From Oscillospiraceae bacterium (GTDB taxonomy: Bacteria; Bacillota; Clostridia; Oscillospirales; Oscillospiraceae), in the NCBI GenBank assembly GCA_017549125.1, contig JAFYVL010000039.1:1-49152 (forward strand): a stretch of DNA of 49,152 nucleotides, in the 5' to 3' direction. The translations under genes and the position numbers were made by a program. The notes below the pieces were generated by a model that saw only the letters and a list, made by a program, of their open reading frames with translations, ran no database searches and was not told where the DNA came from. Shown piece after piece: positions 10,001 to 18,297 of the stretch (positions within the stretch are counted from its first letter, which is position 1; each line of letters opens with the position of its first letter).

Positions 10001-11522
10001 GACCGCCATAGATGGGGCCGTCATTGCCTACGGGATGCAGTTCTACACTTACAGAGTTGATTGCCTTACCGCTCTCGCTGTAAATGGCCTTGAACTCACC
10101 GGCATCACCGGTGGGAACCAGCTTGCCGTTTTCGGCTGCAAAGCGGCCTTCAGAGGTGGAATACAGAGCAAATGCGCTGGCATTGTCGAAGCTTACAAAG
10201 GCAGCATGGGCATTTTCCACAGCATTCACAGCAAAGTTATCGAACATTGCGTTGTTATGATGGCTGCGGATACCCACCTGACCCTGGGACAGATCACGGT
10301 CTGCGGTGTAGGTAGCGGAAATGCTCACAGAGGGGTCTCTCAGCAGGCTCAAGGTAGCAACGACAGTGTTGCCGCTGATCTCAGCCTTCAGCACCACCGG
10401 CTCTTTGATGCCGCCGGTGAACAGGTTGTTATTTGCACCGGTCTCGCTGACGGTACGGGCATGCTCATGCCATGTGGGGAACTGGCCGATCACCAAGTCA
10501 GCACGGTTAGCAGCATCATCCCAGCCGGTAAAGTGGGATTCCACACCAATGTACAGGCCATTGATGGCATCCTGAGCATTGGCGGCATTGGATGCACCGA
10601 TGTACAGACCGCCAAAGATAGGGCCGTCGTTGCCCACAGGGTGGATCTCCACGCTGACAGTATTCACAGCACCGCTGTTCTTATAGATTGCCTTGAACTC
10701 ACCGGCATCACCGGTGGGAACCAGCTTGCCATTTTCGGCTACAAAGCCGCCTGCGCTGGCAGAGTACAGATCAAAGGCATTGGTATTTTCAAAGCCGATC
10801 ACCTGAGAATCCACAGTTTCTACAGGCTCATCGCCCACATACTCCACGGTGAAATTGTCATAGCTTGCGTAGTTGTACTGGCTGCGGATACCCACATCGC
10901 CCATGGACAGGTCTGTGCCCTCGGGCAGGGTGTACACAGTGGATACCTGGCGGGAAGGATCGGATACCAGGCTGACAGTCACATTCACCACATTGCCGTG
11001 GAACTCAGCACAGATCTTGATGGGCTGCTTGTTGCCGCCGGTGAACAGGTTGTTGCCGTTGCCGGTTTCACTGACCACACGAGCGCCAACCTCGCCTGCC
11101 CAACCCTGGGTGAACTTGCCCAAGGTAATGTCCAGACGGTTGGGCGCATCATCCCAGCCGGAGAAATGGGACTCAATACCAATATAGTAGGCATCGATCA
11201 GATCCTGACCGTTGGCAGGATTGCTGGCGCCAATATACAGGCCGCCGTACATGCCGTCGTTGCCATTGGGGTGCATTTCCACGCTGACGGCCTTGATGGG
11301 CTCGCCGCTATCCTTATAAATAGCCTTGAACTCGCCGGCTTCACCGGTGGGAGTCAATCTGCCATTATTGAGCTGGAAGCCGCCGCTGGAGCTGGAATAC
11401 AGATCAAATCCAAGCAGATTTGCAAAATCCACGCTCTCTGTTGCCTGTGCCAGCACCGGTACGCAGCTAAGCAGCATAGCCAAGGTCAACAGCACAGATA
11501 ATACGCGTTTGATATTCTTCAT
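7011..11522 (-). CDS. Secreted multimodular GH43 glycosidase with CBM66-like repeats
   Basis: A 1503-residue exported enzyme. The start is ATG 11522 behind AGGAGGTAACCT. The signal peptide (VLSVLLTLAMLLSCVPVLAQA) ends near residue 27. Modules: three CBM66/DUF1080-like units starting near 35, 241 and 442; the shared unassigned domain X (about 639-882); a GH43 five-bladed propeller (about 900-1220); a LamG-like sandwich (about 1220-1365); and a CBM6-like jelly roll (about 1365-1503, with GDWVKYAI and LAPGNHTLKIRL). GH43 catalytic residues are visible: base Asp in GDPFV (about 935), Asp in GIDGSLW (about 1042) and acid Glu in VEGPGLF (about 1098), with the propeller His in GLGHNSN. GH43 covers arabinofuranosidases, xylosidases, arabinanases and some galactosidases; I cannot tell which. 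It closely resembles the GH43 lipoprotein two genes upstream, whose LamG and CBM6 modules come in the same order. No wall anchor is visible. Confidence 0.85.
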   Translation of the reverse strand: MKNIKRVLSVLLTLAMLLSCVPVLAQATESVDFANLLGFDLYSSSSGGFQLNNGRLTPTGEAGEFKAIYKDSGEPIKAVSVEMHPNGNDGMYGGLYIGASNPANGQDLIDAYYIGIESHFSGWDDAPNRLDITLGKFTQGWAGEVGARVVSETGNGNNLFTGGNKQPIKICAEFHGNVVNVTVSLVSDPSRQVSTVYTLPEGTDLSMGDVGIRSQYNYASYDNFTVEYVGDEPVETVDSQVIGFENTNAFDLYSASAGGFVAENGKLVPTGDAGEFKAIYKNSGAVNTVSVEIHPVGNDGPIFGGLYIGASNAANAQDAINGLYIGVESHFTGWDDAANRADLVIGQFPTWHEHARTVSETGANNNLFTGGIKEPVVLKAEISGNTVVATLSLLRDPSVSISATYTADRDLSQGQVGIRSHHNNAMFDNFAVNAVENAHAAFVSFDNASAFALYSTSEGRFAAENGKLVPTGDAGEFKAIYSESGKAINSVSVELHPVGNDGPIYGGLYVGASNAAHGQDSINALYIGIESHFTGWEDAPNRVDLVIGQFPTWKEHARTVSETGANNNLFTGGVKEPLVLRAEINGNTVTATVSLKSDPSKSVSATYTADYDLSTKQVGIRSHHNNAMYDNFAVNSVAYEDVHGYATLAQAVRKAEGRVVTVLCNTDEVFTVTGDATIDLAGHTLTGVITTEDSSLKIVDSAATYEATKGSAVVVGPVEVYGEANGQTYLTYAVEGVHSAHPYAAELTHISLDPAKDALGYKASLKGDELVQSLVTGFGIQLWVNDFAPKSYTVTGKQDMTLRLKNILANDGGEMNISAAAEVNFAVGETTHTQTSAAYTTTMKETLQMVDSVWNSYTIEQQDAVLALCEQYRNVVENWELNNIFFEGVNFADPLSRGETKYTFATTDTYQNGQDIAGQWGQSEFTAEGEYGIGDPFVMKYNGKYYMYPSSSTAENGVTGVKVFSSDDLVNWTYEGFALEAVEADRAYAPEVLYYNGWFLMCQSGSAEVDGVIKGGQGHYIYKSQSPLGPFELMTEDFDFGIDGSLWIDDNGELFFLYAYKSSIRIIPMDMDNMRPVSVANSHKVLNATLPGGTNKWVEGPGLFRRGDYLYLTYSGNRVTEDTYRVGYSYLIGSNPMTEDFIQPEDNVLMLKTGPDNFRGLGHNSNVLGPNLDSWYAAYHNLLGVDGPQRRYMLDQLVTNGSQVLANGPTYWSMPVPERPDLEIRNVESGWFSEVNSESVYTVEFNFIPADCGISMMAFGYVDENNYRVVTWDDSEKVLSVISIVDGEQTVLGSATVDFLMSEALHTVRIEQGGNRLLVYIDTMRKIDLAVSGIAGQIGVAGDATWEYIAMSNDALGTSDFDTVKVVEGAFPAVHYLKGEYRGFYIANAQVTNGIRQGEKENTVNNDGVYSLKLDTAGDWVKYAIAVNGGGLYDLSADFTADEGTIFQVIVDGQDIYEIDLATVEGDVLSQLELAPGNHTLKIRLREGSLQVQTFAITASVAE

Positions 11523-11548
11523 AGGTTACCTCCTGCAATTAGGGGTGT

Positions 11549-14500
11549 TCAATTTTCTTCCTTGAAAAAGATGTTGTTCAGTTCCCACTTCTCTACCACA
11601 TTCAGATACCGGTTGCACAGATCCAGAACGGCGCTCTGCTGATCCGTAGAATAAGTATTCCATGCGCTGTCGACTTGCTGCAAGGTTTCCTTCATAGTGG
11701 TGGAGTAGGATGCACTTTCCTGGGTATAGGTGGTTTCGCCTACAGCGAAATTCACCACAGCGGTGGCATAAATATTCATTTCGCCGCCGTTGCACTTAAG
11801 AATGTTCTTCAAGCGCAGGGTGATTTCCTGCTTGTCGCTGGTGTAGGTCTTCACATTGTTCTCATCCACCCACAGACGGAAACCGAAGTCGGTCACCATG
11901 CTCTGCACCAGGGCATCACCATAAAGCTTTGCCTTATAGCCCAGGGCATCGTTGGTAGGATCCAGAGAAATGTGGGTCAGCTCTGCGCTGTAGGGATGGG
12001 CTGTGTAAACACCGTTTTCACCATAGGTCAGATAGTTCTGTCCTGCATTCTGGGCAAAGATCTCCACAGAGCCGGCTACCACAGCACTACCACAAGTTTC
12101 CTCATAGGTTGCCGCAGAGTCCACGATCTTCAAGCTGCTGCCTTCAGCGGCTACAACACCGGTCAAGTGGAAGCCTGCCAGATCGATGGTGGTGTTACCG
12201 GTAACGGTAAACACCTCGTCGCTATTTGCCATTACGGTGATGACTGCATTTTCTGCATTGGCTACAGCCTCTGCCAGAGTTGCATAAACTTGCTCACCCA
12301 CAGCTGCCACCGCGTTCATGACATGGAAATTATCATACATGGCATCGTTGTGCTGGCTGCGGATACCCACCTGACCCTGGCTTAGATCACGATCTGCGGT
12401 ATATGTAGTAGAAATACTCTTGGTAGGATCAGATTTCAGGCTCAAGGTGGCAGTGACCGTATTGCCGCTGATATCCACACGAAGTGTCAGAGGCTCCTTC
12501 ACACCGCCGGTGAACAGATTATTGCCCTTACCGGTCTCAGAGATCACACGGTCAAGCGCAGCCCATGAGGGGAACTGACCGATCACCAGATCTGCGCGGT
12601 TGGGCGCATCGTCCCAGCCGGTCATATTGGACTCTACACCAATGTACAGGGCATTGATCTGGTCTTGACCATTTGCCACATTGGATGCACCGATGTACAG
12701 ACCGCCGTTGATAAAACCGGTCTCGCCGTTGGGATAGATATCTACGCTGACAGAGGAAACGGTAGAACCGTTACCCTTGTAAATGGCCTTGAACTCACCG
12801 GCCTTGCCGCCGGCAACCAGCTTGCCGTCACGGACGGTGAAGCCACCGCTGGAAGTAGAATACAGGTCGAAAGCTTCCCATGCCTCTGCTACGGAGCTAA
12901 AGTCTACGATAGAAGGCACAGCAGGCTTTTCAGCCGGGGTGGTATCGTCGGTTTCATCGACCATATCCAAGGTGAAGGAGAACTGATTCTCCGTCATAAA
13001 GTATTGCTCTTTGATGGTGGAGTAGGTTTCCACCTGCACATTTTTGCCGTCCTCAGAGAAGTACAGCATGGTGATCATGCCGGTAGAGCCTTGTGCGGCA
13101 TCGACACCCTGGGGATCTACCAGGATCTGGGTAACCACATTACCGTGATCACCGATATCCTGTGCCATAACCACACGGTCACAGGGATCGTGTCCGCTGA
13201 GTACCAGCACGATATTGGAGTGCTTGGATACCAGCTTCTCCCACAGATGGTCGCCGTCATTGCAACCGCCGGAGGTGGAAGGAGGACAAACATCGCCTTT
13301 ATCCAGGGTTGTTCCGTCACGGAACAAATATGCGTGGGTGGTAATGATTACATTATATTCGGGATGCTCTTCAATTACCTGGTTTGCCCACTTCAGCACT
13401 GCATCGCTGGCACCGTAATCCAGGGTCATGATCAGATATTTAACAGTACCAACTGTCAGAGTGCGCCAGGTATTCTCGATACCGCCATCGAAGCTGCCTT
13501 CGATGGTTGCGGCATAGTCACCTCGATTAAAGGTTTCGTTCATCAGAGCAGAGCCGTCATGGTTACCTCTGACCAAGCTATAGCCAACCTGGCCATCCAT
13601 CTGGGTGATCAGATCGTAAACATAGCTCCACTCGGATTCCAGATTCTTATCTGTGATGTCACCCATACCAAGCACATACTGAATGTTCTTGGATTCCCGA
13701 TTGGCAAGAATCCAATCGTAAAGCTTAGCCAACTCGGTAGTACCGTTGGTGACATCCTTGTAAGCCACCTTCTGGGTGTCACCTACCACTACCATGGAGT
13801 AGCTGTAATCGGTGACGGGCTCTTTCTCAGAGAACCAGGTGGTGTACCGCTTCACAGTATAACCATTGCCGCTGTTATCAGCAATCTGCGAAGGTGCATT
13901 CAGATTTTCCAAATTCCAGGCTGCTACCAGGTCATCCTTGCGGACACCGGTCATGCTAGCCATATCTGCCTTAATTTCAGAAGCAGTACGAGCATCGGCA
14001 AACAGAGCCAGAGACTTGATGCTGCCCAAGAAATAACGCTCGTTGCCGCTGCGCAGGTCACCGCCCAGAGCGATGGCATTGTTGCAAATGGTATCTTCTA
14101 CGACCTGTACCTTAGACTGCGCCAGATAGCCATTTACATAGCAATCCAAAGTACCGGCTGCATCGTTGACCACGATGGTCAAATGTGTCCATTCACCGGT
14201 GCGCAGATCTACGTTATCGAATCGGCAATCCAGCTTCTTGTCGCCTTCATATTCCACATAGAAACGAGGAATACCATCGGTAAACACTTCCAGGTTGATG
14301 CATGCATCACCTGCGCCAAAGTTACCCACGATGACACCGCCACGCTGGTCATCCGCCAGATCCGCAGGTACATAGATCTCAGCCTCAATGGTATGGGGCA
14401 TAACGTCCAGCTGCTTCTGGGTTTTGTAGGTGGCCTCACCGTCAAAGGTCATGCCGCCTTCGTTGGTTACGGGGGTGGGAGTTTTCAGCATGGCATGATA

Positions 14501-15811
14501 GCCGTTGCCACTCTGATCGTAAATGGCATTTGCGCCCAGATTACCGGCGGTAACCCAGTATGCCATCAAATCTTCCTCGCCGGGAGCGTATATATCCGCT
14601 GCAATTTCCTCAGCGGTACGCATATCGGTGTAGGCAGCAACGGATTTCAGTTCGCCCTTGAACCACTGCGCATTATCGGTTCGCAGGTCACCGCCCAACA
14701 CCATGGGACTAGCAGAGATTTCCGTAGGAATCACTGCATCCATGCTCTGCTTCAGAACTCCATCCACATAGCAATGGATTTTTCCTGCGGCATCGTCAAT
14801 GGCAAATGCCACATGTACCCACTTACCGGTATACACGCTGGGAACACTGGTAAATCTCAGGTCGATGGTAGGCTTGCTATTGGCATCCTGCATATAGAAG
14901 CGAGGCTGACCGGAAGTATTAAATTCCACCGTCAAGTTCGGTCTGCCGGAATTGTAGTTACCGATCACGCTACCGGAACGAGCATTATAGTCCTTATCAA
15001 ACTTGAACCAAGTCTCGATGGTACGAGGCATAGAGGGGAATCCCTTGACCGCCTGATACATCCCGGTTTGTGTGAAGGTCATGGGCAGGGAAGCATTGTA
15101 GCCGTTGCCGCTGATGTCCTTCAGGGTCTGTGCGCCCTGCTGACCGGTCAGATCCCATGCTGCCATCAGACCTTCCGGAGCGAGGGTGATCATGTCTGCC
15201 TTGACTTCAGCGGCAGTACGCACATCCTCATACAGAGCCACGCCCTTCAGTTCGCCCTTAAAATACTGGGTATTGGCCAGGTTGTCACGCAGGTCACCGC
15301 CAATAAGAGGTGCGCTAAAGGTCAAATCCTTAGGAACGGCATACTGGGGTGCTTTGGTCTGCTTCAATTCACCGTTCACATAGCAAGAAATAGTACCCAC
15401 ACTGCCCTCGACGTCGTTGATGACCAGAGCCACGTGAACATACTCACCGGTGCAGACATTGACGTTTTGGAACTTCACATCAATGAATACGTCATTTCCA
15501 GCATCATCAATAAACTGTACAAAGAGACGGGGAGCGCCGCTGGTGTTGATTTCGAACACGAAGTCAGGTCTGCCCACATTGTAGTTGCCGATAATACAGC
15601 CGCCACGACCCGTAAAACTTGGATCAAACTTGACCCATGCTTCCATGGTACGGGGCATAGCAGAAAAACTCTTTTCCAGCTGGTACTGCTTAGCCGCAGT
15701 GAAGGTCATTCCAGGCTCTGTTTCCTGTGCCATGGCGGACATGGCAGGAATCAGAGACAGGATCATGACCAGGGTCAGAACCAGAGATACTACGCGATTA
15801 AACTTTGTCAT
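11549..15811 (-). CDS. Secreted LamG3-metallophosphoesterase-CBM66-like-domain X protein
   Basis: A 1420-residue exported protein, start ATG 15811 behind AGGAGGTAACTT. The signal peptide (VVSLVLTLVMILSLIPAMSAMA) ends near 29. Three LamG/concanavalin-like domains (about 33-215, 230-430, 445-640), each with FTxxKxYQ/MPRTxEAWVKF-type starts and CYVNGxLKQ-type strands, precede a calcineurin-like metallophosphoesterase (about 670-950). Metal-site motifs are GDTQ, GMGDITD, GNHD, TTHAY and SGHDP. A single CBM66/DUF1080-like unit (about 980-1167) and the shared domain X (about 1170-1420) follow. The family hydrolyses phosphomonoesters, phosphodiesters or nucleotides, so the substrate is open. Its place between GH43 genes and its glycan-binding-like modules suggest phosphate on a glycan (inference). 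A homologous phosphoesterase domain occurs in the gene at 31883-37471 in a different module order. Confidence 0.85.
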   Translation of the reverse strand: MTKFNRVVSLVLTLVMILSLIPAMSAMAQETEPGMTFTAAKQYQLEKSFSAMPRTMEAWVKFDPSFTGRGGCIIGNYNVGRPDFVFEINTSGAPRLFVQFIDDAGNDVFIDVKFQNVNVCTGEYVHVALVINDVEGSVGTISCYVNGELKQTKAPQYAVPKDLTFSAPLIGGDLRDNLANTQYFKGELKGVALYEDVRTAAEVKADMITLAPEGLMAAWDLTGQQGAQTLKDISGNGYNASLPMTFTQTGMYQAVKGFPSMPRTIETWFKFDKDYNARSGSVIGNYNSGRPNLTVEFNTSGQPRFYMQDANSKPTIDLRFTSVPSVYTGKWVHVAFAIDDAAGKIHCYVDGVLKQSMDAVIPTEISASPMVLGGDLRTDNAQWFKGELKSVAAYTDMRTAEEIAADIYAPGEEDLMAYWVTAGNLGANAIYDQSGNGYHAMLKTPTPVTNEGGMTFDGEATYKTQKQLDVMPHTIEAEIYVPADLADDQRGGVIVGNFGAGDACINLEVFTDGIPRFYVEYEGDKKLDCRFDNVDLRTGEWTHLTIVVNDAAGTLDCYVNGYLAQSKVQVVEDTICNNAIALGGDLRSGNERYFLGSIKSLALFADARTASEIKADMASMTGVRKDDLVAAWNLENLNAPSQIADNSGNGYTVKRYTTWFSEKEPVTDYSYSMVVVGDTQKVAYKDVTNGTTELAKLYDWILANRESKNIQYVLGMGDITDKNLESEWSYVYDLITQMDGQVGYSLVRGNHDGSALMNETFNRGDYAATIEGSFDGGIENTWRTLTVGTVKYLIMTLDYGASDAVLKWANQVIEEHPEYNVIITTHAYLFRDGTTLDKGDVCPPSTSGGCNDGDHLWEKLVSKHSNIVLVLSGHDPCDRVVMAQDIGDHGNVVTQILVDPQGVDAAQGSTGMITMLYFSEDGKNVQVETYSTIKEQYFMTENQFSFTLDMVDETDDTTPAEKPAVPSIVDFSSVAEAWEAFDLYSTSSGGFTVRDGKLVAGGKAGEFKAIYKGNGSTVSSVSVDIYPNGETGFINGGLYIGASNVANGQDQINALYIGVESNMTGWDDAPNRADLVIGQFPSWAALDRVISETGKGNNLFTGGVKEPLTLRVDISGNTVTATLSLKSDPTKSISTTYTADRDLSQGQVGIRSQHNDAMYDNFHVMNAVAAVGEQVYATLAEAVANAENAVITVMANSDEVFTVTGNTTIDLAGFHLTGVVAAEGSSLKIVDSAATYEETCGSAVVAGSVEIFAQNAGQNYLTYGENGVYTAHPYSAELTHISLDPTNDALGYKAKLYGDALVQSMVTDFGFRLWVDENNVKTYTSDKQEITLRLKNILKCNGGEMNIYATAVVNFAVGETTYTQESASYSTTMKETLQQVDSAWNTYSTDQQSAVLDLCNRYLNVVEKWELNNIFFKEEN

Positions 15812-15826
15812 AAGTTACCTCCTGTG

Positions 15827-18283
15827 TCAGGCTTCTGTTTGAATCCTGAAGTTTCTGAAAGCACAGCCGGCCTTGTTGGAACACAGAGCCACCTGGCCAT
15901 AGAGGAATGCGTTTGCGTCGTACATATCAATTACAGGGGTTTCCATATCGTCCAGGTAGACCATGATCCGATTGTTCTTCAAGGTCACCTTTACCGTATG
16001 GTACTCGCCCTTCATCCAATCCACACCTACCAGATCCAGGTTCTCTGCGCCGTAATTGTAACGGCTCAAGGTCACCTGGTCATTTCGCAGGGACAGATAA
16101 TAACCGCTGAAGGACTCGTCCATGTTGTTCATAAGGACATGGTTCTTAGCACGCAGAAGAATACCGGCATCATAGATGGTGGCTTCTTCTGTCATGGCCA
16201 CCTCCACCTGTACGGTGAAGTCTGTCAAAGTCTCGTCACCGGCATAGGCATAGGCCTTATCGCCGGAACGAGCGGTATGGGCATCGTCAATGATCTTCCA
16301 GTTGCCGATGTAAGACCAGCCCTGTTCATTGATCTCGTTCAGGGGATTCTCGTAGGTCAGCTCTGTGGGGTTCGTGGGCTCTAAAGTAAAGCTGTTGACC
16401 TCCATTTTGCCTTCCATGAGACGGATCTTGATGGTATGCTCACCAGCGGTCAAAGGCAAATGACCCAGCATGGAATTGACGAATCCTTCCCGAATGCCCA
16501 CCTTAGGAGCAGTAAAGGTATAGATCTCCTTGCTGTCGATGACCACCTGGAAGCGAGCGCCTGCAGAGGCGGCTGTCAGCTGGGCGGACAGGCCGTAGAA
16601 GCTATCCTCGGTGACACGGATGGCATATTTGACCCAGTCACCGGCCGTATCCAGCTTCAGGGAGTAGCTGCCGGTGGATTCATCGTAACCGGTATGCTCT
16701 TTTTCGCCTTGACGGATGCCGTTTTCCTTCACCTTGGCCTTCTCAATGGAGAAGCCGCGGTTTTCACCCTTGAGGTAATGGACAGCCGGGAAAGAACCGG
16801 ATACCATCTTCACGGTATCAAAGTCACCGGTACCAAAAGCATCGTTGGAGAACGCCAGGTAGCTAAACTGGGCATCGCCAGCCACACCGATCTTACCGGC
16901 AGTACCCTTGCGCTCCACATCGATTTTCCGCATAGCGTCAATATACACCAGTACACGGGATGCGCCCTGCTCCACACGGACGGTGTGCAGCACGTCAGCA
17001 TCCAGGAAGTCCACCATTTCCTCTGCCAAAGTCTGAGACTTGCCGCCGGAAACAGCGATCAGGCTCAAGGTCTTGGTGGCATCATCCCACAGGATCTGGC
17101 AGTAGTTCTTGGCATCCTTGTAGCCAAATACCAAAGAGGTCTGACCATTGGCCTTAGGAATGAAGTTATACTCTGCAGTAAATACCTTCTGGGCTGCGGT
17201 ATTGCTCAGCAGGTACTCCCCTGCTGTCTCCATGCCCTCTGTGCCACGGATCTCGAAATCGGGACGCTCCGGCACAGGCACATCGGAATAGGTAGGACCG
17301 TTGGCCATCACAATGCCGCCGTTGGTCACCAGCTTATCCACCATGTAACGACGCTGAGGACCGGCAGTAGCGATCAGATTATGATACGCAGTATACCAGG
17401 AATCCAGATCCGGGCCGATTACATTGGAGCTGTGACCCAGACCACGGAAATTATCCGGGCCGGTAGCCAAAATGATAATGTTATCGGTGGGCATAATGAA
17501 CTGACCGGAAGGATCTGTGCCCAGCTGATAGGAATAGCCCACACGGTAGCTGTCGCTGACAACGGAGTTACCCGTATAGGTCAGATACAGCATATCGCCA
17601 CGGCGGAACATACCGGGGCCTTCTGTCCAGCCGTTCAATGTGCCTGCCAGGCTGGTTTCGATACCGGGAAGCATGGTTTCCGTATCCACAGGTGCGATTT
17701 GCATCACATTGTTATCCGGATACAGGAAATACAGCTGGCCGTCATCACCGATCCAGAATGCACCGTCGATCTTACGACCGAAATTGTCGGTAACTCTCTC
17801 AAAAGGACCGGTGGGACTCTTACTCTTGAAAATGTAGTGGCCCTGGCCGTTCTGGGATTCACACATATAGAACCAGCCATTGTAGTAAACCACTTCGGGG
17901 GCATAGGCATAGTCTGCATCCTCGCCCTCCACGGCAAAACCCTCATAGGTCCAGTTTACCAGATCCTCAGAGGAGAACACCTTCACACCGGTCACACCGT
18001 TTTCCGGTTGACCGGAGGAAGGATACATATAATATTTACCGTCATAGCGCATAACGAAGGGGTCACCGATACCGTACTCGCCGCCGCTGGTGTCTACGCT
18101 TGCGCCCCATTGGCCTTCAATGTCCTGACCGTTATGGTAGGTCTGGCTTTCCGTAAAGGTGTATTGCTTTTCACCTTCGTCCTTTGCCTTGCCGAAATCC
18201 GGTGTGGAATCACAGCCCGCAAAAGGCAGTACCATGGATACCACCAGCACAAATGCCAGGGTACGCAATAAAATATTCTTCAT
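15827..18283 (-). CDS. GH43 glycosidase lipoprotein with LamG, CBM6-like and DUF1080-like modules
   Basis: An 818-residue lipid-anchored enzyme. The start is ATG 18283 with AAGGAGGG; the stop of the preceding gene overlaps that site, indicating tight coupling. The lipobox is PFAGC (Cys about 24). Modules: GH43 propeller (about 45-340), LamG-like sandwich (about 345-505), CBM6-like jelly roll (about 505-640, GDWVKYAIRV, LTAGEHTIKIRL) and a DUF1080/CBM66-type sandwich (about 645-818, ending AGCAFRNFRI). Catalytic residues: Asp in GIGDPFVM, Asp in KIDGAFW, Glu in TEGPGMF; His in GLGHSSN. It is very similar to the catalytic half of the secreted GH43 at 7011-11522 but tethered to the membrane, suggesting the same linkage is attacked at the surface and at a distance. 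The precise specificity is unknown. Confidence 0.87.
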   Translation of the reverse strand: MKNILLRTLAFVLVVSMVLPFAGCDSTPDFGKAKDEGEKQYTFTESQTYHNGQDIEGQWGASVDTSGGEYGIGDPFVMRYDGKYYMYPSSGQPENGVTGVKVFSSEDLVNWTYEGFAVEGEDADYAYAPEVVYYNGWFYMCESQNGQGHYIFKSKSPTGPFERVTDNFGRKIDGAFWIGDDGQLYFLYPDNNVMQIAPVDTETMLPGIETSLAGTLNGWTEGPGMFRRGDMLYLTYTGNSVVSDSYRVGYSYQLGTDPSGQFIMPTDNIIILATGPDNFRGLGHSSNVIGPDLDSWYTAYHNLIATAGPQRRYMVDKLVTNGGIVMANGPTYSDVPVPERPDFEIRGTEGMETAGEYLLSNTAAQKVFTAEYNFIPKANGQTSLVFGYKDAKNYCQILWDDATKTLSLIAVSGGKSQTLAEEMVDFLDADVLHTVRVEQGASRVLVYIDAMRKIDVERKGTAGKIGVAGDAQFSYLAFSNDAFGTGDFDTVKMVSGSFPAVHYLKGENRGFSIEKAKVKENGIRQGEKEHTGYDESTGSYSLKLDTAGDWVKYAIRVTEDSFYGLSAQLTAASAGARFQVVIDSKEIYTFTAPKVGIREGFVNSMLGHLPLTAGEHTIKIRLMEGKMEVNSFTLEPTNPTELTYENPLNEINEQGWSYIGNWKIIDDAHTARSGDKAYAYAGDETLTDFTVQVEVAMTEEATIYDAGILLRAKNHVLMNNMDESFSGYYLSLRNDQVTLSRYNYGAENLDLVGVDWMKGEYHTVKVTLKNNRIMVYLDDMETPVIDMYDANAFLYGQVALCSNKAGCAFRNFRIQTEA

Positions 18284-18297
18284 ATTCCATACCCTCC

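Noticed and set aside
6990-11501. A 1503-codon open frame on the plus strand, antisense to the secreted GH43 gene; similar long antisense frames at 4003-6780 and 32090-37474
   Set aside because: The minus-strand frames have signal peptides, ribosome sites and recognisable domains; the antisense frames have none and read as low-complexity His/Gly/Ile/Leu-rich sequence. They stay open because the real genes avoid TTA, CTA and TCA codons in that register.
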